Part shown: positions 53,129 through 62,635 of the stretch, in pieces | How positions within the stretch are numbered: position 1 is the first letter of the stretch | Layout: each line of letters begins with the position of its first letter | From: Occultella aeris | GTDB taxonomy: Bacteria; Actinomycetota; Actinomycetes; Actinomycetales; Beutenbergiaceae | Reading direction: 5' to 3' | DNA length: 64,000 bases | Assembly (NCBI RefSeq): GCF_902703175.1 | Contig: NZ_CACRYJ010000036.1 | Span: forward strand, 1 to 64,000 | The notes under the pieces: generated by a model | What the model was told of the DNA's origin: nothing | Seen by the model: only the letters and a program-made list of their open reading frames with translations | The model's database searches: none | Program-made: the position numbers and the translations under genes

Positions 53129-53826
53129 CCGAACCGATCCTGATGGTCGACGACCTGCGTGTCCGGTACGGCCGGGTGGAGGCGGTGCGTGGGGTGACGT
53201 TCGAGGCGGCCCCAGGATCACTGGTGACACTGGTGGGCGCCAACGGTGCCGGCAAGAGCTCGATCATCAACGCCGTCTCCGGGATGGTGCGCCCGCGGGG
53301 CGGCCGGATCACGTTCGAGGGAAGGGACATCACCCGGACGCCCGCGCACCGGCTGGTCGCCGCCGGGCTCGTCCAGGTGCCCGAGGGCCGGCAGATCCTC
53401 GGGACGCTCACCGTCGAGGAGAATCTCCAGCTCGGTTCACCCGGCCGTGGCGGCATCGCCGAGGTCTACCAGCGGTTCCCGGTCCTGGCCGAGCGGCGGC
53501 GACTACAGGCCGGATCGCTCTCCGGAGGCGAACAGCAGATGCTCGCCATCGGTCGCGCCCTGGTGACCCGGCCACGGTTGATCCTGCTGGATGAACCGTC
53601 GATGGGGTTGGCGCCGCTGGTGGTGGACGAGGTGTTCCGGGTGATCGGCGAGATCCGTGCCTCCGGCACCACCGTGGTCCTGGTGGAGCAGAACGCCCGC
53701 CGAGCGCTGCGCGCCGCCGATCACGGCTACATCCTGGCCAGCGGGGAGATCGTGCACAGCGGGCCGGCCGCCGAGCTGTTGGACGACGACCGGGTGGTGC
53801 AGGCGTACCTCGGGGTCGAGACCTGA
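53125..53826 (+). CDS. livF: LivF-type ABC ATPase
   Basis: This 233-residue ATPase has Walker A GANGAGKS near residue 38, Q-loop VPEGRQILGTLTVEENL, signature SLSGGEQQMLAIGRAL near residue 134 and Walker B LILLDEPSMGLAP. The VPEGR motif is typical of LivF. Its GTG overlaps the stop of the LivM-LivG gene (GTGA), so translation is coupled. It pairs with the fused LivG domain to energise the transporter. The operon ends here before a hairpin. Confidence 0.92.
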   Translation: MTEPILMVDDLRVRYGRVEAVRGVTFEAAPGSLVTLVGANGAGKSSIINAVSGMVRPRGGRITFEGRDITRTPAHRLVAAGLVQVPEGRQILGTLTVEENLQLGSPGRGGIAEVYQRFPVLAERRRLQAGSLSGGEQQMLAIGRALVTRPRLILLDEPSMGLAPLVVDEVFRVIGEIRASGTTVVLVEQNARRALRAADHGYILASGEIVHSGPAAELLDDDRVVQAYLGVET

Positions 53827-53867
53827 GCCTCGTCGCGGACTCCGCTCAGCGCTAGTGGTGCGGCTCC

Positions 53868-53884
53868 GACGTACCGGGTACGTC
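53868..53884. terminator. Hairpin between convergent livF and MFS genes
   Basis: GACGTAC-cgg-GTACGTC is a perfect 7-bp stem. Flanking GTGGT and ACCAC at 53856 and 53888 can extend it with bulges. It lies in the 85-bp gap between convergent genes. Confidence 0.5.
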
Positions 53885-53911
53885 GCAACCACACCGCACG
53901 GGCCCCTGCGG

Positions 53912-55153
53912 TCAGAGCCGGTCGTCCTCCGGAGCAGGCAGCGGCCGGGACTGCTCCGCGGCCCGCATCGTCGCGCTGGCGGCGAGGGCTACCAGGGCGG
54001 CCGTGATGCCGGCCCCCATCACCACGAAGTAGCCGCCGCGCGGGCCGAAGGAGTCGATGGCCTGCCCGGACAGCGAGGTCCCGAAGGCGAAGCCGAGCCC
54101 GATCGCGGTGCCCACCCAGGTCAGGCCCTCGGTCAGGCGGGACCGTGGCACCAGCGCCTGCACGAGCGCGTTACCGGTGATGATCGTCGGCGCGATCGCG
54201 AATCCGGTCACGAACATCACCGGCGCCAGCACGAACAGCGAGTCCACCCAGACGAACAGCGAGACCCCGAGCGCGAGCAGGATCACGCCGCCGACGAACC
54301 GCTTCCACAGCGGCGAGACCCACTCCCGGGCGCCGTACAGCAGGCCGGAGAGCAGCGACCCGGCCGCCATCACGGCCAGCATCACACCGGCCCAGGCCTT
54401 CGCGCCGTGGGCCTCGGAGAACGCGACCGTGGCCACGTCCGAGGCGCCGAAGATGATCCCCATCGCCACGAACACCAGCGCGATCACGACCATCGGCGCC
54501 GAGCGCATCACCGAGCGGTGCTCGCCGTGCGGCGGGCGGCCGGACGGCGGCGGTTCGGTGGCCCGCTGGGACAGGAACCAGAACCCGCCGGCGCCGGCGG
54601 CGACGATCGCGGTGACCAGTCCCGCCGTCGGGCTGATCGAGGTGGCCAGGAACGTGGCGAGCACGGGCCCGATCACGAACACCAGCTCATCCAGCGCCGA
54701 CTCCAGCGAGTACGCGGTGTGCAGGTCCCGCGGGCTGTCGACCACGCGGTTCCACCGGGCCCGCACCATGGCGCCCATCGAGCCCACCGTGGCTCCGCTG
54801 AGCACGGCCGCCAGGTACAGCCAGAGTTCGTCCGCGCGGACGCTGCCGACGATCGTGATCGCGGTCAGGCCGACCATCGCGATCGCCAGCGACTTGCGCA
54901 TCACCTTCGCCTGCCCGAACCGGTCCACGAGCTTGGCGATCTGCGGCGCGCAGATCGCCTGGGCAAGCGCGTAGGCGGCGGCCACCCGCCCGGCCAGCCC
55001 GTAGGTGTCGTAGACGGTGGAGATCATCAGCACGATCGAGATCGTCACCATCGACATGGGGAGCCGGGCGAGGACACCGGCGGTGGAGAAGGCGAGGGCG
55101 CCGGGCCTGCTGAGCACGCGGCGGTAGGGGGCGAGCACGCCTGATTCTTGCAC
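53912..55153 (-). CDS. MFS transporter
   Basis: This 413-residue protein has 12 predicted membrane segments of the major facilitator type. The usual intracellular loop motif between helices 2 and 3 reads PQIAKLVDRFGQAKVMRKS near residue 80 (key part KLVDRFGQ). Charged residues between helices 6 and 7 (PPPSGRPPHGEHR) mark the central loop. The substrate is not evident; the group is commonly annotated as a drug or sugar efflux carrier. GTG 55153 is chosen after GGGAG; GTG 55138 is possible. It is divergent from the MBL-fold gene. Confidence 0.75.
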   Translation of the reverse strand: MQESGVLAPYRRVLSRPGALAFSTAGVLARLPMSMVTISIVLMISTVYDTYGLAGRVAAAYALAQAICAPQIAKLVDRFGQAKVMRKSLAIAMVGLTAITIVGSVRADELWLYLAAVLSGATVGSMGAMVRARWNRVVDSPRDLHTAYSLESALDELVFVIGPVLATFLATSISPTAGLVTAIVAAGAGGFWFLSQRATEPPPSGRPPHGEHRSVMRSAPMVVIALVFVAMGIIFGASDVATVAFSEAHGAKAWAGVMLAVMAAGSLLSGLLYGAREWVSPLWKRFVGGVILLALGVSLFVWVDSLFVLAPVMFVTGFAIAPTIITGNALVQALVPRSRLTEGLTWVGTAIGLGFAFGTSLSGQAIDSFGPRGGYFVVMGAGITAALVALAASATMRAAEQSRPLPAPEDDRL

Positions 55154-55181
55154 CGACTCCCACCCGGAATTGGCGCCGGGG

Positions 55182-55187
55182 TAGCGT
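55182..55187 (+). promoter_or_regulatory. -10 box for leaderless MBL-fold transcript
   Basis: TAGCGT ends 6 nt before ATG 55194, making that ATG, rather than GTG 55191, the likely first codon of a leaderless mRNA. Confidence 0.5.
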
Positions 55188-55193
55188 GCGGTG

Positions 55194-55835
55194 ATGAGGA
55201 TCACCAAGCGTGAACATTCCTGCCTGATCGTGCAGTCCGACGGCGCCACCCTGATCATCGACCCCGGCTCGTTCTCGACCCTGCCGGACCCGGGTGAACT
55301 CGGCCCGGTCGTGGCCGTCGTCCTCACCCACGCGCACGCCGATCACGCGCACCCCGAGCACCTGGCCGCACTCCACGTCGCCAACCCCGACGCCGTGTTC
55401 CTCGGCCCGCCCGCGGTCGCGGCCGCCATCGCGGACACCCCGGTCCAAGTGGTGCAGGCCGGGCAGTCGCTGCGCGTCGGCCCCTTCGACCTGACCTTCC
55501 ACGGCGGCGTGCACGCCCGGATCCACCCCTCCATCCCAGCAGCGGACAACGTCGGCGTGAGCGTGAACGACGTCCTCTACCACCCGGGCGACTCGGTGGA
55601 GCCCGCCGTCACCGGGGTGCCGGTGCTCGCCGCTCCGATCAGCGGGCCGTGGCTCAAGACCGGTGAGGTGATGGACCTCGTCGCCGCGGTCGCAGCCGCG
55701 CACGTGGTGCCGATCCACGAGTCCCACGCCTCCGCCGTCGGGCAGCAGTTGGCGGGCCGGCTCGTCGGCGGGGCCGCCGAGGCGGCCGGCGGTCGGTACC
55801 AGGCGCTGGCGGTCGGGGAGTTCCTCGAGGTCTAG
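55194..55835 (+). CDS. Metallo-beta-lactamase-fold hydrolase (UlaG-like)
   Basis: This 213-residue single-domain protein has the metal motif THAHADHAHPEH near residue 48 (HxHxDH) and further His ligands in FHGGVHARIHP near residue 104, YHPGDS near 127 and VPIHESHAS near 178. The short form without extra domains matches UlaG-like/'MBL fold' hydrolases of unknown substrate. ATG 55194 is probably leaderless. It is divergent from the MFS gene and convergent with phosphoglucomutase. Confidence 0.85.
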   Translation: MRITKREHSCLIVQSDGATLIIDPGSFSTLPDPGELGPVVAVVLTHAHADHAHPEHLAALHVANPDAVFLGPPAVAAAIADTPVQVVQAGQSLRVGPFDLTFHGGVHARIHPSIPAADNVGVSVNDVLYHPGDSVEPAVTGVPVLAAPISGPWLKTGEVMDLVAAVAAAHVVPIHESHASAVGQQLAGRLVGGAAEAAGGRYQALAVGEFLEV

Positions 55836-55893
55836 CAACCGCCCGACGGCGGTGGTCGGGTCGGCCGACCGCTCACCGTCGCCGACCGCGAGG

Positions 55894-55927
55894 TTGTTGG
55901 CCTGCTCGCGTGCGCAGGGGCCAACAA
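55894..55927. terminator. Hairpin between convergent MBL-fold and pgm genes
   Basis: TTGTTGGCC at 55894-55902 pairs perfectly with 55919-55927 across a 16-nt loop. It lies in the 120-bp gap between convergent genes. No T-run follows on the + strand. Confidence 0.5.
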
Positions 55928-55955
55928 TCCCACGTTCGGCCGGGCTCAGGTGGGC

Positions 55956-57635
55956 TCAGTCGGCGAGCGCCTGGCCCACCACGTCCTTGGCCGCCTGCTG
56001 CACCTGGGTGAGGTGCTCGGCGGAGACGAACGACTCCGCGTAGATCTTGTAGACGTCCTCGGTACCGGACGGACGGGCCGCGAACCACGCGTCCGCCGTC
56101 GTCACCTTCAGCCCGCCGATCGCGGCGCCGTTGCCGGGCGCGGCCACGAGCCGGTCCGTGATCGGCTGCCCGGCGAGCTCGGTCGCGGACACCGCCTCGG
56201 GGGCGAGCGCACCGAGCTTGGCCTTCTCCTCCCGGGTGGCCGCCGCGTCGACCCGGGCGTACCAGCTCTCCCCGAACTCGGCGACCTGCTCGTCGTGCAG
56301 CTGGCTGGGGGAGCGGCCGGTCACGGCCTGGATCTCGGAGGCGAGCAGAGCGAGCAGGATGCCGTCCTTGTCCGTTGTCCACACGGAGCCGTCCCGGCGC
56401 AGGAACGAGGCACCCGCGGACTCCTCGCCGCCGAAGCCGACGGACCCGTCCAGCAGGCCCGGCACGAACCACTTGAACCCGACCGGCACCTCCATGAGCG
56501 CGCGGCCGAGCCCACCGACGACCCGGTCGATCAGCGCCGACGAGACCAGGGTCTTCCCGACCCCGGTGCTCGGGCCCCAACCGTCCCGGTGTGCGTACAG
56601 GTATGCGATCGCCACGGCCAGGTAGTGGTTCGGGTTCATCAGGCCCGCGTCCGGGGTGACGATGCCGTGCCGGTCGGCGTCCGCGTCGTTGCCGGTCGCG
56701 ATGTCGTACGGGGCGGCCGCACCATCGGCGCGCATCGTGTGCACCAGGGACGCCATCGCCGACGGCGAGGAGCAGTCCATCCGGATCTTGCCGTCCCAGT
56801 CGAGCGTCATGAACGCCCAGCGCGGGTCCACCACCGGGTTCACCACGGTCAGGTCAAGGCTGTGCCGGTCCGCGATCGCGGCCCAGTAGTCCACGGAGGC
56901 GCCGCCGAGCGGGTCCGCTCCGATCCGGATGCCGGCCGAGCGGATGGCGTCCAGGTCCAGGACCGAGTCGAGGTCGTCGACGTAGGTGAGCAGGAAGTCG
57001 TGCTTGTGCACGGTCTCGGAGGAGACGGCGCGCTCGTAGGGCACCCGGGCGATCGCACCGACGCCGGAGCGCAGCAGCTCGTTCGCGCGGCGGGCGATCG
57101 CGCCGGTCGCGTCGGAGTCGGCGGGGCCGCCGTGCGGCGGGTTGTACTTGAAGCCGCCGTCACGCGGGGGGTTGTGCGACGGCGTCACCACGATGCCGTC
57201 AGCGAGTCCCGGCCCGTGGGTGCGGACGCCCTCGGCGGAGCCGGCGCCGTTGTGCCGCAGGATCGAGTGGGAGACGGCGGGCGTCGGGGTGTAGGAGTCG
57301 CGCGCGTCGATGCGCACGTCCACCCCGGCGGCGGCGAGGACCTCGAGAGCGGTCCGGGTGGCGGGCTCCGAGAGGGCGTGGGTGTCCCGGCCCAGGTAGA
57401 GCGGGCCGTCGGTGCCCTGCGCCCTGCGGTACTCGAGGATCGCCTGGGTGATCGCGACGATGTGCGCCTCGTTGAACGCGGTGTCCAGGCTGGACCCTCG
57501 ATGGCCGGACGTCCCGAAGACGACCTGCTGGCTCACCTCGTCCGGGTCCGGGGTCCGGTCGTAGTAGGCGGAGACGACGGCGTCGACGTCGATGAGGTCC
57601 TCGGGTAGGGCGACCTGCCCAGCGCGCTCATGCAT
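55956..57635 (-). CDS. pgm: Phosphoglucomutase (alpha-D-glucose phosphate-specific)
   Basis: This 559-residue enzyme interconverts glucose-1-phosphate and glucose-6-phosphate. It carries the active-site phosphoserine S143 in TPSHNP, the metal loop [12 protein letters not shown] near residue 300, the sugar-binding [18 protein letters not shown] (key part [10 protein letters not shown]) near residue 400 and the phosphate-binding loop [16 protein letters not shown] near the C-terminus. The length and FGTSGHRG start match the E. coli Pgm type. ATG 57635 follows CAAGGGC. It is convergent with the MBL-fold gene and divergent from the DUF5926 gene. Confidence 0.95.
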   Translation of the reverse strand: MHERAGQVALPEDLIDVDAVVSAYYDRTPDPDEVSQQVVFGTSGHRGSSLDTAFNEAHIVAITQAILEYRRAQGTDGPLYLGRDTHALSEPATRTALEVLAAAGVDVRIDARDSYTPTPAVSHSILRHNGAGSAEGVRTHGPGLADGIVVTPSHNPPRDGGFKYNPPHGGPADSDATGAIARRANELLRSGVGAIARVPYERAVSSETVHKHDFLLTYVDDLDSVLDLDAIRSAGIRIGADPLGGASVDYWAAIADRHSLDLTVVNPVVDPRWAFMTLDWDGKIRMDCSSPSAMASLVHTMRADGAAAPYDIATGNDADADRHGIVTPDAGLMNPNHYLAVAIAYLYAHRDGWGPSTGVGKTLVSSALIDRVVGGLGRALMEVPVGFKWFVPGLLDGSVGFGGEESAGASFLRRDGSVWTTDKDGILLALLASEIQAVTGRSPSQLHDEQVAEFGESWYARVDAAATREEKAKLGALAPEAVSATELAGQPITDRLVAAPGNGAAIGGLKVTTADAWFAARPSGTEDVYKIYAESFVSAEHLTQVQQAAKDVVGQALAD

Positions 57636-57740
57636 GCCCTTGATCCTGCCACCGCAGGGGCAGGCTGGCGACCGACCGGGTGCATTGCCGGACCGGGGCT
57701 CCGGTCCGGTCGGCGTTCGATCGCCTGCCCCGTCGCTCGG

Positions 57741-57746
57741 TAGGGT
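57741..57746 (+). promoter_or_regulatory. -10 box for leaderless DUF5926 transcript
   Basis: TAGGGT ends 7 nt before ATG 57754; no ribosome site precedes the ATG. Confidence 0.5.
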
Positions 57747-57753
57747 GGCCGCC

Positions 57754-58674
57754 ATGGCCAAACGCAAGAAGTCCGACGGCGTCAACTCCAAGGTCGCGGC
57801 TCGTCGCGCCGCGCGCAAGGCGGCTCAGGCAGCGAACGCCGCAGGCGGCGCGACCGGCGCCGACGACGGTGGCCGGCGCGCGTTCGCCGATCTGCCCGGC
57901 GAGGCCGACTGGGTCGCGATGCGCGAGGTGGTGCCAGCCGCGACGGCGACCGCGCGCACGAACGCCGAGTACGGCTCGAAGGACATCGTGGTCGCCTCAC
58001 TGATACCGGGCATGCTCCCGGCGCTGCACCGCACCGACGGCGTGATCATGGTGGCGCTGCAGACTCCGTCCACCAGCGGCGACCCGAGCCGGGACGTCGC
58101 CGCCGCGCTCATCGAGATCCTCGACACCGAGCCCGGCACCAGCCTCGACCACTTCGAGCTGCCCGGCCCGGGGCCCCGCCTGCAGGACGTCCTGGACACC
58201 GACCACCCGTTCGAGGTCACCGTGCACGAGGGCTTCGACTTCGTGGTGCCGGACGGTGTCGATCCGGAGCCGGAACTCAAGGCAGCGCTGGAGGAGTTCG
58301 CCCAGTTGACCGTGCCCACGGTCAAGGTGCCCGGCGTCGAGGCCGCGTACTGGTGCCGGATGGGCGCCCGGGAGTTCCTGCGCTGGTCGCGGACCGAGGA
58401 CGAGGAGCAGCTGCTCGACGCCCTCGCCCGGTTGCACGCGAAGCGCGAGTCCGGCCTGGACGCCGACGCCCGGTTCATCGGGGCGTTCCGCTCCAGTGGG
58501 CTCGTGGTGCCGGTCTGGGAGCTGGCCCGGGGCACCGAGGCGGAGGAGATCGAGGACCTCCTCGGTCCCTATCAGGAACGGCTCGTCGCGGCGCTCGCGG
58601 TCGGTGAACCGCTGACCGCGGACGAGCGCCGGGCGCGAGCCGGGATCGTGTCCCGGCAGGTGACGCTCCGGTAG
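57754..58674 (+). CDS. DUF5926 family protein
   Basis: This 306-residue actinobacterial protein of unknown function has a basic N-terminal segment [21 protein letters not shown] (key part KRKKSDG) that could bind nucleic acid, then a conserved globular domain with [22 protein letters not shown] near residue 41 (key part [16 protein letters not shown]) and [14 protein letters not shown] near residue 198. The start follows a -10 box directly. The neighbouring glycosyltransferase gene is 48 bp downstream with its own -10 box. No enzymatic motif is visible. Confidence 0.8.
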   Translation: MAKRKKSDGVNSKVAARRAARKAAQAANAAGGATGADDGGRRAFADLPGEADWVAMREVVPAATATARTNAEYGSKDIVVASLIPGMLPALHRTDGVIMVALQTPSTSGDPSRDVAAALIEILDTEPGTSLDHFELPGPGPRLQDVLDTDHPFEVTVHEGFDFVVPDGVDPEPELKAALEEFAQLTVPTVKVPGVEAAYWCRMGAREFLRWSRTEDEEQLLDALARLHAKRESGLDADARFIGAFRSSGLVVPVWELARGTEAEEIEDLLGPYQERLVAALAVGEPLTADERRARAGIVSRQVTLR

Positions 58675-58710
58675 TGGAAGAGTCAATGGGTCTGAACGCT
58701 CCAATCGCGT

Positions 58711-58716
58711 TAGGGT
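58711..58716 (+). promoter_or_regulatory. -10 box for leaderless glycosyltransferase transcript
   Basis: TAGGGT ends 6 nt before GTG 58723, within an AT-richer patch (GGGTAAAGAAGTG). Confidence 0.5.
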
Positions 58717-58722
58717 AAAGAA

Positions 58723-59598
58723 GTGAGCAGCGAGTCAGCCGGGGGCAGTGGTTCCCTACGCGTGATCCGCCGCCGCGCCCCCGAGGGTGCGCGCCATCCC
58801 GTTCCGTCCGCCCCGGACGATCAGCGGGTGGCCGTGGTGATCCCCGCCAAGGACGAGGCCGAGCGGATCGCCGCGACCGTGCGTGCGGTCCGGGCGATCC
58901 CGCACGTGGATCTGGTGCTCGTGGTCGACGACGGCTCCGAGGACGACACCCAGCACCTGGCCCGGGGCGCAGGCGCCGTGGTGGTCCGGCACTCCCACAA
59001 CCGTGGCAAGGCCTCCGCGATGGAGACCGGCGCCGCGGTGGTGGCCATGCGCGACGCCGAGACCGGCCCGGCGCGGCTGCTGCTGTTCGTCGACGCCGAC
59101 CTCGGTGCCACCGCCGTCAACGCGGCCCCGCTGGTACCGCCGGTGCTGCACGGCAAGGCGGACATGTCGATCGCCACCCTGCCGAAGCAGGCGGGGGCCG
59201 GCGGCCGGGGCATCGTCACCGGCCTGGCGCGTCGCTCCATCCACGCCGCGACCGGGTGGGCGCCGGCCCAGCCGCTGTCCGGGCAGCGCTGCCTGACCCG
59301 GGCCGCCTTCGACGCGGCCACCCCGCTCGCTCGCGGCTGGGGTGTGGAGACCGGGATGACGATCGACGTGCTGCTGCAGGGCTTCGCCGTGGTGGAGGTG
59401 CCCTGCGACCTGCGGCACCGGGCCTCCGGCAGCGATCTGAAGGGCCAGCTGCACCGGGCGGCGCAATACCGGGACGTGGCGATGGCTGTGGCCGCACGCC
59501 GCTTCCGTCACTACAAGCAGAAGGTCAGCCGGGACGACCCCGGCGAGGTACCCGGACCCTCCGGACAGGCTGGGCAGGCGGAGCCGCCGCAGTTCTGA
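58723..59598 (+). CDS. Glycosyltransferase family 2 protein
   Basis: This 291-residue GT-A-fold enzyme has VVIPAKDEAERIAATV near residue 36, LVVDDGSEDDTQHLA near 66, the DxD motif FVDADLGA near 125 and an SGQRCLTRAAF acceptor segment near 186. It resembles the DPG/DPM-synthase-like group that makes polyprenyl-linked or small glycosides; there are no membrane helices. The C-terminal tail (GEVPGPSGQAGQAEPPQF) is read from DNA that also encodes the end of the convergent membrane-protein gene, a 74-bp overlap. GTG 58723 appears leaderless. Confidence 0.85.
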   Translation: MSSESAGGSGSLRVIRRRAPEGARHPVPSAPDDQRVAVVIPAKDEAERIAATVRAVRAIPHVDLVLVVDDGSEDDTQHLARGAGAVVVRHSHNRGKASAMETGAAVVAMRDAETGPARLLLFVDADLGATAVNAAPLVPPVLHGKADMSIATLPKQAGAGGRGIVTGLARRSIHAATGWAPAQPLSGQRCLTRAAFDAATPLARGWGVETGMTIDVLLQGFAVVEVPCDLRHRASGSDLKGQLHRAAQYRDVAMAVAARRFRHYKQKVSRDDPGEVPGPSGQAGQAEPPQF

Positions 59599-62008
59599 CC
59601 GGCTCGCCCGGCTCCTGGTTGGCCCGGATCAGGTCGGCCGGCTCAAGGGCGAGCATCCAGGTGGCACACGCGGCGAGCAGCAGCGGCACCGTGACGGACA
59701 CCCCGATCGCCGGGATGGCGATCCCGGAGTCGTTGACCACCAGGCCGAGGCCGAGAGCAACACCGATCGCGATGATGCCCGGCGGCAGCATCGGGGCGTC
59801 CCGGCCCATCCTGGAGATCGGAGTACCGGCGGAGAGCCAGTCGTACCCGCCACCACCGGGTGAGGTGATCGCGCCACGGATCGGCCTTGCCAGCACGAAC
59901 ACGACGGTCAGCACGCCGCAGATCGCCAGGATCGTCAGCGGCCGGTTCCCGAACAGGATCGTGATGTTCTGGTCCAGCTTGCGGGCGATCACCGGCCACA
60001 GGCCGCCGTCGAGCACCGTCTGGAAGAACCGGCCCAGGTGGGTGCGGTCATCGGCCGGCCGCAGCCAGTCGATGAACGCGAGGCCGATCGTCGCGGCCGC
60101 CGCCACCGCGAGGACGCCGAGGACCCGCTTCCAGGTGAGCCTGATGCCCGCCGCCATGAGCGCCAGCAGCCCGTACGCAGGCAGCAGCGCCGGCGGCCCG
60201 CCGAAGTCCGCGCCGATCCCCGGGGCGCCGTCGATGGCCGCCGCGAACACCCCGATCGCGAGCACGATCACCCCGGCGAGCTTGCGCCGTCCGGCCCGCA
60301 CCAACGGGTTCGCGATGGCGACCGTGACCAGCAGGGTGGAGACGGTGAACAGCGAGAACGAGGTGTTGTTCATGCCGTAGAACCGGCCGGCCACGAGGGT
60401 CGGCACCCCCATGACGGCGGAGATCTGCAGGGTGGCTCCGGTGACCACGTCCACCGTGAGCACCCCCGCCGTGACCGCGGCGACCCAGGTCGCCGGGCCG
60501 AGGACGCGCCGGCGCCACGGACCCACGAGCGCGATCGCGACGATCAGGGCCACCCAGCCGAGCGTGATCACGGCCAGGCCGAGTGCCGGTGGCGTGCTGC
60601 GCCACCACGGCAGCAGATTCGCCAGGAACGACGAGACCGGGAGCGCGCCGATGGACAGCGCCACCACCCGGAGCAGCCGGAGCACCCCGGACCGGGCGAC
60701 CACGAGGTTCTCGTCCGGCCGGCCGCGCCGGCGTGGGAAGCGCCGGGCCAGGAACGCGCGGATCCGGGTCGCGGCCGGCCGCTTGAGGCCGAGCGCCACG
60801 GCGGCGAACAGGGCCAGGTTGAGGATCACGAGGATGAGGTAGTAGCTGGCCACCAGCGGGCGGACGGCCTGCGCGTGCAGCTCGTCGTCGAGCAGGACCT
60901 CGATGCGCTGCGCGGCTGTGCTCGAGTCGGGCAGCGCCCGCGCCGGTGCGCCGATGGTGACGCCGCTGGGGATCGCGGCGGTGATGCCCAGCAGCCCGGT
61001 GATCGTGGCCTGCTGGTCGGTGGCGAGCACGTAGCCGTCCTGACGGGTGGAGGAGGACGTGAGCAGCGCCGGCTCCTGGTCCGCGCCGCTGATCGCCAGC
61101 ACCCGCAGCCCCGGGCCGGACCCGGAGTCGGAGATCCCGGACAGGACGATCACCGGGTCGGTCCCGGAGTCCCGGATCCCTTGGATGATCGCGGCCACGT
61201 GCTCGTCCGCGACCTGGACCTGGTTGTCGTGGTACTGCTGGGTGGTGACCGGGCCGGGTGCGTCCTGGACCTCGCCGGCGTCGATGACCACCAGCCGGGA
61301 CCGCTCGAGGGCGATGGTGGTCTGGACGGTCCACTCCTGCGCGCCGGTGGGCCGGCGCATGTGATCGGCGGTCTGGCCGGCCGCGTCGGCGAGGGCGATC
61401 GCGGCGCCCGGGCCTATGCTCGTCGCCGGGGTCTGGGTGCCTACCGTCGCGTCTCCGAGCAGTCCGAGCCGGGCGTCGAAGTTCTCCTCGGCGGCCGCGG
61501 CCTGGTAGTCGGCCCAGCCCGGCACCGACCCGTCCGGGTCGGGTTCGAGCAGGTCCCGGCACGGTCCGGAGGTGTCCGCGGCTCGGGTGCCGGCCGAGAT
61601 CGCGAGCCAGCCGTCCGCCGGGCAGGAGCTGGTTCGCACGCTTCGGACCACGAGCGAGCCGACCGAGTCCTGGGACAGCGACCACAGGGCAGGGGTCATC
61701 GGGGTCACGTCCGCCCAGGCCAGACCGGCCACCCCGATCACCACGACGGGCCGGTCGGGGTCGACGTCCCGCGGCTGCCCGCCCGCCAGCGACGGCTCGA
61801 CCGCCCCGGTGACCCCTCCGGAGGCTGCCGCGACCCGCGATGGCGACGCTGCGCCGTCGGGCGTTGCGCCCGCGACCGACGGTGGGGTGAGCATGAGCAG
61901 CACCACGGCGGACAGCGCCACCACCAGGGCGCGCCATAGGCGCGCCACGGTGCGGGCGCTCGGTGCCCGCGTCGTCGCGGCGGCCGGGTTCGGAGTGCTC
62001 GAGGTCAT
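59525..62008 (-). CDS. Large polytopic membrane protein with alkaline-phosphatase-like ectodomain
   Basis: This 827-residue protein has a signal-like helix near residues 25-48 and an external domain of about 330 residues with VVVIGVAGLAWADVTPMTPALW near residue 88 (key part GVAGLAWADVTP) and VIVLSGISDSG near 293. About ten membrane helices follow, beginning near residue 375, with a basic C-terminal tail. The outer domain looks like the alkaline-phosphatase-like domain seen in some actinobacterial envelope proteins, but metal ligands are not clearly conserved. The adjacent GT2 gene suggests a cell-envelope glycan role. The 3' end overlaps that gene by 74 bp. The function is unknown. Confidence 0.75.
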   Translation of the reverse strand: MTSSTPNPAAATTRAPSARTVARLWRALVVALSAVVLLMLTPPSVAGATPDGAASPSRVAAASGGVTGAVEPSLAGGQPRDVDPDRPVVVIGVAGLAWADVTPMTPALWSLSQDSVGSLVVRSVRTSSCPADGWLAISAGTRAADTSGPCRDLLEPDPDGSVPGWADYQAAAAEENFDARLGLLGDATVGTQTPATSIGPGAAIALADAAGQTADHMRRPTGAQEWTVQTTIALERSRLVVIDAGEVQDAPGPVTTQQYHDNQVQVADEHVAAIIQGIRDSGTDPVIVLSGISDSGSGPGLRVLAISGADQEPALLTSSSTRQDGYVLATDQQATITGLLGITAAIPSGVTIGAPARALPDSSTAAQRIEVLLDDELHAQAVRPLVASYYLILVILNLALFAAVALGLKRPAATRIRAFLARRFPRRRGRPDENLVVARSGVLRLLRVVALSIGALPVSSFLANLLPWWRSTPPALGLAVITLGWVALIVAIALVGPWRRRVLGPATWVAAVTAGVLTVDVVTGATLQISAVMGVPTLVAGRFYGMNNTSFSLFTVSTLLVTVAIANPLVRAGRRKLAGVIVLAIGVFAAAIDGAPGIGADFGGPPALLPAYGLLALMAAGIRLTWKRVLGVLAVAAAATIGLAFIDWLRPADDRTHLGRFFQTVLDGGLWPVIARKLDQNITILFGNRPLTILAICGVLTVVFVLARPIRGAITSPGGGGYDWLSAGTPISRMGRDAPMLPPGIIAIGVALGLGLVVNDSGIAIPAIGVSVTVPLLLAACATWMLALEPADLIRANQEPGEPVRTAAAPPAQPVRRVRVPRRGRPG

Positions 62009-62162
62009 CGAGGCTCAGCGTAGAGGCGCGATGCGGAGGAATCGTGCCCTGGTGCGGGGGATTCGTGCCGCCGGACCATCAGGAGCGTCCGTTCGGCACG
62101 GGTGTGATTGCGCTCTCGGCGATCCGTGGACATCGGCTCTAGCGCGCGTGGGAGCCGTCCGG

Positions 62163-62314
62163 TACTGTTGCGGCTTGAGGTTGCAGTGCATCGCACGTCT
62201 TGACGTCGACCTTCGCAGGTCGGCGTCGTTCTTCTTACCGGAGAGTGACGAACGACACCGTGGCCGCGGGCTCGACAAGCGGGCCCGCGACAACACTCCC
62301 GAAGGAGAACAATT
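62163..62314 (+). promoter_or_regulatory. Long structured leader of the cold-shock gene
   Basis: A -10-like TACTGT at 62163-62168 would give a 5' leader of about 140 nt. It contains an 11-bp stem (62202-62212 with 62217-62227, one G-T pair, loop TCGC) followed by GTTCTTCTT, which looks like an attenuator. A second 7-bp stem CGCGGGC/GCCCGCG (62265-62271 with 62283-62289) lies before the ribosome site GAAGGAGAACAATT. Long folded leaders are characteristic of temperature-controlled csp mRNAs. Confidence 0.55.
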
Positions 62315-62518
62315 ATGACTACCGGAATCGTGAAGTGGTTCAACGCCGAGAAGGGCTTCGGCTTCATCGCCCCCGAGGATGGCAGCGCCGACGTGTTCGC
62401 GCACTACTCCGCCATCGCCACGAGCGGCTACCGCACGCTCGAGGAGAACCAGCGTGTCGAGTTCGAGGTGACGCAGGGCCCCAAGGGTCCCCAGGCCTCG
62501 GACATCCGTCCCGTCTGA
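62315..62518 (+). CDS. Cold-shock protein, CspA family
   Basis: This 67-residue OB-fold RNA chaperone has RNP1 KGFGFI at residues 15-20 and RNP2-like VFAHYSAI near residue 27, where the usual VFVH is VFAH. It opens [18 protein letters not shown] as in actinobacterial CspA proteins (key part [12 protein letters not shown]). It binds single-stranded RNA and DNA and melts structures in the cytosol. ATG 62315 follows GAAGGAGAAC. A very stable terminator follows 41 bp after the stop. Confidence 0.95.
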   Translation: MTTGIVKWFNAEKGFGFIAPEDGSADVFAHYSAIATSGYRTLEENQRVEFEVTQGPKGPQASDIRPV

Positions 62519-62559
62519 GTCTGACTCGCGGGGCCGTCTGAGCCCCCCGTTCGAACTCT

Positions 62560-62597
62560 GCGAAGCGCACCATCCCCTCGGGGGTGGTGCGCTTCGC
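62560..62597. terminator. Strong bidirectional terminator after the cold-shock gene
   Basis: An 18-bp stem (62560-62577 with 62580/81-62597, one G-T pair) has a 3-nt loop. It lies between the cold-shock gene and the convergent lipid-kinase gene, ending 38 bp from the latter's stop. A smaller GGGGC/GCCCC hairpin at 62530-62546 precedes it. Confidence 0.8.
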
Positions 62598-62635
62598 GCA
62601 TTCCGGGTCCGGAACCCGCGCGCGCCCGGCATGGC

